Of a DNA stretch of 10,087 bases, positions 5,736-10,087 are shown one piece after another. The position numbers and the translations under genes were made by a program. Source of the DNA: Candidatus Rifleibacteriota bacterium. GTDB lineage: Bacteria; UBP17; UBA6191; JACPRK01. Location of the stretch: assembly GCA_016213865.1 (NCBI GenBank), contig JACQZL010000101.1:1-10087 (forward strand), given 5' to 3'. The notes under the pieces are model-generated. The model was not told where the DNA came from. It saw only the letters and a list, made by a program, of their open reading frames with translations, and did not search any database. Positions within the stretch are counted from its first letter, which is position 1; each line of letters begins with the position of its first letter.

Positions 5736-7451
5736 CTACACATGGTCGGCCAGGACCTTGAACAGCACCTGCGCGCAGTGCTTGCAGTATCCGTACTCCT
5801 TGATGAGCGTCTCGCGAAGGATGCGCTGAACCTCGCGGCTCTGGTCGTCGATGCGCTTGGTCTTGTTCGACAGCCGCAGGAAGTTCTTCACGTGGTTGAA
5901 GACGACCTCGTTGACGACCGCGCCGAGCTGCTCGTTCTTGTCGTAGGCCATCCCGGCCAGTTCCTCGAAACGCTCGACCAGCACCGATTCGAAGGCCGCC
6001 TTGCCCTTCGGACTGATCTTCTCTTTCACGACCAGCAGATCCTCGACCTCCTGGATGAGCGCGGCCTCCGTAGCGCCGAGGTTCTCACCCCGGACGTTGC
6101 GGACGACGGCGTCCAGATAGTTGCGGTAGTAGCGCTGGCCGTACTCGCTGAACTGCTTGCTCCGCGGGATGAGCCGGTTGATGAAGGTATCGATCCGCTC
6201 GTGGAGGAACTCTTCCTTGGTCTTCTCGAACAGCTCCCGGATCTTCTCGACGTTCAGCTCCTTGTGCGACTTGTGGTCGAACATCTTGAGGATGGCGCCC
6301 GAGAGGACCTCCAGGTCGATGCACTCGCCCGCCTGGGTGTAGGCGATCGAGATCACGTCCTGGAAGAAGCGCGGCGAGAGCCCCGCGATGCCTTTCGAAT
6401 CCTTGCGCGTGCGCACCGCGTAGGTGGCCGCGAAGGTCAGGGTGTCCTCGGCCACGTGCTTGGTCTGGTGCTTGAGGTGGTCGGTGCGCTCGACGCCCTT
6501 GCGGAGGATGCGCTTCTCGTTCTCCACGTCGAGGCCGTAGGGGAACTCGATCTTGAAGATGCGGCCCCGGAGCGGCTCCATGATCTCTTCGTTGACGAAG
6601 ACCGTGTACTCCGGGAAATTGGTGTGGCCGATGACGATCTCGTCGACGTGGACCGTGGGGAAGTTGGCCATGTCGATGCGCTTGCTCTGGATCAGCTCGA
6701 GCAGCAGGCCCAGGAGCTGGCGGCGGCTCTTGAAGATCTCGGTCCAGTCGAGCACTCCGCGGTTGGCCCAGATGATCTTCCCCTCGAAATCGAAGGACTC
6801 CGGGTCGTAGGTCGAGCCAATCTTCTTGAGCTTGGAAAAGTTGACGTTACCAAGGAAGTTGGTGATGTCCTCGCGGCGGAGGTCGGTCGGCGTGTGCTTG
6901 GCGAGGCCGCACTTGCCGGTCGTCGAGATGTGGATGCGCTCCACCGGGACGGCGCGCCAGCCCCCGTGCTTCTTCAGCTTCTGCTCGCAGACGGGGCACG
7001 GGATCGCCTCGGGGAACCAGCGGATCTCGTGATCGGCCTTCAGGTCGGCCCTCTCGTCGTGCGGGATCAGATCGAACGGGTGCTGGTGGAAGGGGCATCC
7101 CTTCACCGCCCACACGGCGCCCTCCTCGGTGTGACTGTAGAGATCGAGGTGCTTCTTGATCTTGTCCACCGTGTAGGACTTGCCGGCCCCCTGGGGCCCC
7201 ACGAACAGCAACAGGCGCCGCTCCAGGCTCGTGTTGTGAGCGTGGAAGAACAACACGATGTTCTTGAGCTGCTCCTCCAGCCCGAAGATGCCCTCGAACA
7301 CCGTCTCCGGCCCGTAATAGTCGAGCATGTCGGAGATGTAGTGATGGGTGTTCCGCTGCAGGCGATGATCCTCGAAGCTCGCCTCGACGTAGTCGCCCAC
7401 CGTCTGGACAGAACCCCGGGCACTGTTCTTCGCTCTCGTCGATTCGGTCAT
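5736..7451 (-). CDS. prkA: PrkA-type AAA+ serine protein kinase (YeaG-like)
   Basis: A 571-residue soluble protein, shorter than B. subtilis PrkA (about 630) and E. coli YeaG (about 645). The N-terminal AAA half has FEGIFGLEEQLKNIV (52-66), Walker A GPQGAGKS (85-92), the family motif KGCPFHQHPFDLIP (117-130), IIWANRGVLDWTEIFK (226-241) and VDEIVIGHTN (269-278). The C-terminal kinase-type half includes RYYRNYLDAVVRNV (440-453) and ends in EYGYCKHCAQVLF (552-564), with the conserved CxxC at 556/559; a second CxxC is at 152/155. Family members are linked to sporulation in Bacillus and to nitrogen starvation in E. coli, and work with the DUF444 and SpoVR proteins encoded next. The start at 7451 is preceded by AGGAAAGAG (7461-7469). 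It is the first gene of the cluster, 168 bp before DUF444, and diverges from the methyltransferase gene. It may act chiefly as an AAA+ machine, since kinase activity has been debated in the family. Confidence 0.93.
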   Translation of the reverse strand: MTESTRAKNSARGSVQTVGDYVEASFEDHRLQRNTHHYISDMLDYYGPETVFEGIFGLEEQLKNIVLFFHAHNTSLERRLLLFVGPQGAGKSYTVDKIKKHLDLYSHTEEGAVWAVKGCPFHQHPFDLIPHDERADLKADHEIRWFPEAIPCPVCEQKLKKHGGWRAVPVERIHISTTGKCGLAKHTPTDLRREDITNFLGNVNFSKLKKIGSTYDPESFDFEGKIIWANRGVLDWTEIFKSRRQLLGLLLELIQSKRIDMANFPTVHVDEIVIGHTNFPEYTVFVNEEIMEPLRGRIFKIEFPYGLDVENEKRILRKGVERTDHLKHQTKHVAEDTLTFAATYAVRTRKDSKGIAGLSPRFFQDVISIAYTQAGECIDLEVLSGAILKMFDHKSHKELNVEKIRELFEKTKEEFLHERIDTFINRLIPRSKQFSEYGQRYYRNYLDAVVRNVRGENLGATEAALIQEVEDLLVVKEKISPKGKAAFESVLVERFEELAGMAYDKNEQLGAVVNEVVFNHVKNFLRLSNKTKRIDDQSREVQRILRETLIKEYGYCKHCAQVLFKVLADHV

Positions 7452-7490
7452 GTCGGCCGTCTCTTTCCTGGATCAGCAGTTCGGAGGACC

Positions 7491-7519
7491 GGAGGCGGTT
7501 CGACGCCTCCCCGGGGAGG
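7491..7519 (-). promoter_or_regulatory. Mutually exclusive hairpins in the prkA leader
   Basis: Two stems share bases. One is the perfect 14-bp palindrome CCTCCCCGGGGAGG (7506-7519). The other has arms GGAGGCG (7491-7497) and CGCCTCC (7504-7510) around a six-base loop. In the prkA mRNA the middle GGAGGCG can pair with the upstream CCUCC or with the downstream CGCCUCC, but not both. They lie 40-70 bases before the prkA ATG. A third GC stem is at 7545-7560. GC-rich leaders fold easily, so a regulatory role is only a possibility. Confidence 0.3.
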
Positions 7520-7619
7520 GAAACCCGAGCCCGCCGGATCGGATCGCGGCGCCGGCCGCGAGGACTTCTGTCGGCTCCAATCCGGCAATCGAAGGCTGTA
7601 CGCAGTGTCAGCCCCCGAT

Positions 7620-7648
7620 ATACTACCCCTCGGCCGAGGGAACGCCAA
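7620..7648 (-). promoter_or_regulatory. Promoter-like pair for prkA with a palindromic spacer
   Basis: On the minus strand, TTGGCG (7648-7643) and TAGTAT (7625-7620) are 17 bases apart, each matching four of six sigma70 consensus bases. The spacer contains CCCTCGGCCGAGGG (7627-7640), a perfect 14-bp palindrome that could be an operator. On the plus strand TATACT (7619-7624) overlaps the same -10 and could serve the methyltransferase gene, though its -35 is weak. The prkA leader would be about 160 bases. Confidence 0.4.
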
Positions 7649-7689
7649 GACCGCGACCCAACAAAATCACGGCCATCGTAGACAGTTTT

Positions 7690-8394
7690 GTGAAACCCCC
7701 GCCCGCCCCTGAAGCTCCGGCCTGCCCCCTCTGCGGCGCGGGGACGGTCCTGGCCACGCAGGCCGGGTCGCGCGAGTTCCGGCGCTGCGAGGCGTGCGAA
7801 CTGGTCTCGGTGCCGCGCCATCGGCAACCCGGCGACGAGCAGGCCCGGGCCCGCTATCTGCGGCATCACAACCTGCCTGACGACGAGGGCTACGTCGACT
7901 TCCTGAGACCGGCCCTGGAAGCGGTGCGACGGCACGCTCCGCCCGGGGGCACCGTCCTGGATCTGGGATGTGGCCCGAGCCCGGTCCTGGCCGGACTGCT
8001 CTCCGGCGCCGGGTTTCGCGTCTGGGCCCACGACCCGCTGTTCGGCCCGGATCTGCCGAGGGCGCTGACGGCCGCCGGGCCGCCGCCCTTCGACTGCGTG
8101 GTCGCAACGGAGGTGGTCGAGCACTTTCGCGAGCCCGGCGCCGACCTGAAGGCTGCGCTGCGACTGCTCGCCCCGGGAGGCCGCCTCGTGGCAATGACCT
8201 TGCTCCTCCAGCCGGACACCGATCTGGCGTCGTGGTGGTACGCGCGGGATCCCACCCACGTGGCTTTCTACTCGCGCCGTACCTTCGAGTTCGTCGCCCG
8301 CCGGCATGGCCTGCATCTGCTCGAGTGCGACGGCCGGCGGCTCGTGGTCCTGGGGGCCGGGGTCTTGGGGGGCCCGAGTTTCGCCGGTCCGTGA
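7690..8394 (+). CDS. Class I SAM methyltransferase with N-terminal zinc ribbon
   Basis: A 234-residue protein. An N-terminal CPLC...CEAC ribbon (Cys 12, 15, 33, 36) is followed by a Rossmann methyltransferase domain: motif I VLDLGCG (89-95), an acidic D115 in WAHDPL at the end of the second strand, FDCVVATEVVEHF (134-146) and LLAPGGRLV (159-167). The late motif ARDPTHVAFYSRRTFEFV (about 185-202) is typical of a group of small-molecule or sugar methyltransferases, but the substrate cannot be told. The frame is open back to 7450 without coherent protein sequence; GTG at 7690 is the only reasonable start before the ribbon, and no Shine-Dalgarno precedes it, so the start is uncertain. The radical SAM gene follows after 33 bp and may be functionally linked, although it seems to have its own promoter. 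prkA is divergent and probably unrelated. Confidence 0.83.
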   Translation: MKPPPAPEAPACPLCGAGTVLATQAGSREFRRCEACELVSVPRHRQPGDEQARARYLRHHNLPDDEGYVDFLRPALEAVRRHAPPGGTVLDLGCGPSPVLAGLLSGAGFRVWAHDPLFGPDLPRALTAAGPPPFDCVVATEVVEHFREPGADLKAALRLLAPGGRLVAMTLLLQPDTDLASWWYARDPTHVAFYSRRTFEFVARRHGLHLLECDGRRLVVLGAGVLGGPSFAGP

Positions 8395-8419
8395 CATCGC
8401 GAGCGAAACGCGGCATAAT
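8391..8419 (+). promoter_or_regulatory. Strong sigma70-like promoter for the radical SAM gene, leaderless
   Basis: GTGACA (8391-8396) and CATAAT (8414-8419) are exactly 17 bases apart, each matching five of six consensus bases. The -35 overlaps the TGA stop of the methyltransferase gene. The expected start site is about 8426, against a GTG start codon at 8428, so the transcript would be leaderless or nearly so, in line with the absence of a Shine-Dalgarno. Confidence 0.55.
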
Positions 8420-8427
8420 TTCGGCCC

Positions 8428-10005
8428 GTGACTCGCCGCAAGGTCCTGTTCGTCCACCCGGAGCACCAGCCTTCGTACTGGGGATTCCAGTACTCGCTGA
8501 GGCTCTACGGCAAGCGCGCGATGCATCCGCCGCTGGGCTTGATCACCGTCGCAGCGCTGCTGCCGCGCGACTGGGAGTTGCGCCTGGTCGACATGTCGCT
8601 GGAAGCGCTGACCGACGCTGACCTCCTGTGGGCCGAGCTGATCTTCACCGGCGGGATGACGAGCCAGGCGGTCTCGCTCATCGAGGTGCTGAAGCGCTGC
8701 CGCGCGCTGGGGCGCACCACCGTCGTGGGCGGACCGTTCCCGAGCGGCCATCCTTCTCGGCTCGAGGGTCTGCCCGATCACTTCGTACTCGACGAGGCCG
8801 AGCTGACCTTGCCTCACTTCCTGGCCGACCTGGAGGCCGGAGCGCCCAAGCCGCTCTACCGCGCCGAGAACAAGCCCGACGTCACGAAGACACCGATACC
8901 GCGCTTCGACCTGCTCAAACTCCAGCGTTATGGCGCCATAGACATCCAGTTCTCGCGCGGGTGCCCCTTCAACTGCGAGTTCTGCGACATCATCACGCTG
9001 TTCGGGCGCGTGCCCCGGGCCAAGACCCCCGAGCAGACGCTGGCCGAGTTCCAGGCGCTCCTGGATCTGGGCTACCGCGGCCCGATCTTCCTGGTGGACG
9101 ACAACTTCATCGGCAACAAGAAGGCGGTGCGCCTGTTGCTCGAGAAGATGATCCCCTGGATGGAGGCCCGGAGCTACCCGTTCCTGATCACGACCGAGGC
9201 CTCGCTGAACCTGGCCCAGGACAAGCCCCTGCTCGATTCGATGCGCCGGGCCGGCTTCAAGCGCGTCTTCCTGGGCATCGAGACGCCCTCTCTCGAGGCG
9301 CTCAAGGAATCGCAGAAGCTCCAGAACATGCACGGCGACATGGTCGAAGCGGTGCACACCATCATCGACCATAACATCGAAGTGATGGGCGGGTTCATAG
9401 TCGGCTTCGATAACGACGCCGAGGATATCTTCGACCGCCAGATCGAGTTCATCGTGAAGGCCGACATCCCCTGGGCGATGACCGGCGTCCTGGCGGCCAT
9501 CCCCAACACCCAGCTCTGGACGCGGCTCGAGAAGGAAGGCCGCCTTCTCGGCTATCACTCGGGGGATCAGTTCGGCGCGACCAACTTCGTGACGCGGATG
9601 CCGGCCGACCGGCTGATGCGCGGGTACCTGCACATCCTCGAGCAGGTCTACGATCCCGAGGCCTACTTCCAGCGCACCTGGTCGCTGATCGAGCGACTCG
9701 TGAAGGCCGGCCATCCAAACCTGCACCGCGGGCTGATGCACTTCGGCCAGATCGCCTACGTGACCCTCGTCGCCCTCGTCGTGCAGGGCCTTCTGTCATC
9801 CTATCGCGGGGCCTGGTGGCGCTTCATGTGGCGGCTCGTGACGACCTATCCGGAGAAGTACGTGGTGGGCCTGATGAACTCGGTGGTCGGCCACCACTTC
9901 ATCCGCTTCACTCGCGACATCCTCGACGCCGAGCGGGCGCAGCGCAGGAACCGGGTCGTGGTGGGGCAACTCGGAGACACACCCGCCGGCCCGAGCAAGG
10001 CCTGA
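8428..10005 (+). CDS. Cobalamin-binding radical SAM protein, DUF4070 type (HpnP-like)
   Basis: A 525-residue enzyme. An N-terminal B12-binding Rossmann domain (about residues 4-140, VLFVHPEHQPSYWGFQYSLR then PPLGLITVAALLP) lacks a DxHxxG motif, as is common in B12 radical SAM enzymes. The radical SAM core follows (about 170-370) with the [4Fe-4S] cysteines C179, C183 and C186 in FSRGCPFNCEFCDI. Other landmarks are FLVDDNFIGNKKAV (221-234), TTEASLNLA (255-263), VFLGIETPS (280-288) and GGFIVGFDND (321-330). The C-terminal part (about 390-505) is of DUF4070 type and has a hydrophobic helix near 437-456. The order and motifs recall HpnP, the hopanoid C-2 methylase, but I would not name the substrate: the family is broad. 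The start is GTG at 8428, immediately after a good promoter. Its neighbour is a SAM methyltransferase 33 bp upstream. No squalene-hopene genes are in the window. Confidence 0.9.
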   Translation: MTRRKVLFVHPEHQPSYWGFQYSLRLYGKRAMHPPLGLITVAALLPRDWELRLVDMSLEALTDADLLWAELIFTGGMTSQAVSLIEVLKRCRALGRTTVVGGPFPSGHPSRLEGLPDHFVLDEAELTLPHFLADLEAGAPKPLYRAENKPDVTKTPIPRFDLLKLQRYGAIDIQFSRGCPFNCEFCDIITLFGRVPRAKTPEQTLAEFQALLDLGYRGPIFLVDDNFIGNKKAVRLLLEKMIPWMEARSYPFLITTEASLNLAQDKPLLDSMRRAGFKRVFLGIETPSLEALKESQKLQNMHGDMVEAVHTIIDHNIEVMGGFIVGFDNDAEDIFDRQIEFIVKADIPWAMTGVLAAIPNTQLWTRLEKEGRLLGYHSGDQFGATNFVTRMPADRLMRGYLHILEQVYDPEAYFQRTWSLIERLVKAGHPNLHRGLMHFGQIAYVTLVALVVQGLLSSYRGAWWRFMWRLVTTYPEKYVVGLMNSVVGHHFIRFTRDILDAERAQRRNRVVVGQLGDTPAGPSKA

Positions 10006-10007
10006 AC

Positions 10008-10028
10008 GAGATCCTGTCACCGGATCTC
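10008..10028 (+). terminator. Hairpin just after the radical SAM stop
   Basis: GAGATCC and GGATCTC form a perfect 7-bp stem around TGTCACC, beginning two bases after the TGA at 10003-10005. No T-tract follows, so it is a weak intrinsic terminator at best, or a 3'-end stabilising hairpin. The remaining bases to 10087 contain no gene I can support. Confidence 0.35.
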
Positions 10029-10087
10029 TCGCCGCTTGCACCGCGCCGAAACAGGCTGCGGTCGGCACGACGGCGCGTTAGATTTCC

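Noticed and set aside
5664..7712. Plus-strand open frame of 682 codons opposite prkA
   Set aside because: Antisense shadow of a confidently identified prkA; it has no family motif and starts inside the repeat-bearing gap.
6847..9741. Minus-strand open frame of 964 codons across the methyltransferase and radical SAM genes and into prkA
   Set aside because: It is antisense or out of frame to three genes with clear family motifs, and its translation is rich in His, Arg, Gln and Ala without recognisable motifs. Long shadow frames are expected at this GC content.

Overview
This is a high-GC bacterial window with long GC-rich frames on both strands. It holds eight protein-coding loci and no rRNA, tRNA, CRISPR array or recognisable transposase. 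The protein families (PrkA, DUF444, SpoVR, PspA, LarC, a B12-type radical SAM protein and receiver-only regulators) and the heptanucleotide repeats would suit a free-living Gram-negative-type bacterium such as Myxococcota, Desulfobacterota or Acidobacteriota, probably from a metagenome. I cannot fix the phylum from the sequence.

Layout. On the minus strand, 1128-592 encodes a small membrane protein resembling an ECF transporter S component. After 13 bp it is followed by the first 192 codons of larC (578-1, running off the window), so these two form an operon. A stretch of about 600 bp (1129-1736) holds no convincing gene but has a 66-bp tandem duplication. On the plus strand, 1737-2576 encodes a double receiver protein whose first receiver has lost its phosphorylatable Asp. 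It runs tail-to-tail, with a 4-bp overlap of stop codons, into a minus-strand cluster read from 7451 down to 2573: prkA, a DUF444 gene (yeaH/yhbH), a spoVR gene (ycgB) and a pspA-like gene. On the plus strand again, diverging from prkA, lie a zinc-ribbon SAM methyltransferase gene (7690-8394) and a cobalamin-binding radical SAM gene of the DUF4070/HpnP-like type (8428-10005).

How the genes work together. PrkA, DUF444 and SpoVR are a well-known conserved trio linked to stress, starvation or sporulation responses in many bacteria. Here the trio is followed directly by a PspA/IM30-like membrane-stress protein, so the cluster looks like one stress operon. Two features are unusual. First, the DUF444 gene is broken near 4788-4800 by an apparent internal deletion that also shifts the frame; it has removed the part of the VWA domain between motifs that are still visible on each side. 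Second, the prkA-DUF444 gap carries two facing 25-nt arrays of G4/C4 heptamers that could fold into one intercistronic stem ending four bases before the DUF444 start codon. The divergent prkA/methyltransferase gap holds a promoter-like pair with a perfect 14-bp palindrome in its spacer and a leader with mutually exclusive hairpins.

I found no clearly new defence or mobile system. The best leads are the broken DUF444 gene, the heptamer stem, the pseudo-receiver/receiver protein, the pairing of an ECF S component with larC, and the methyltransferase/radical SAM pair.
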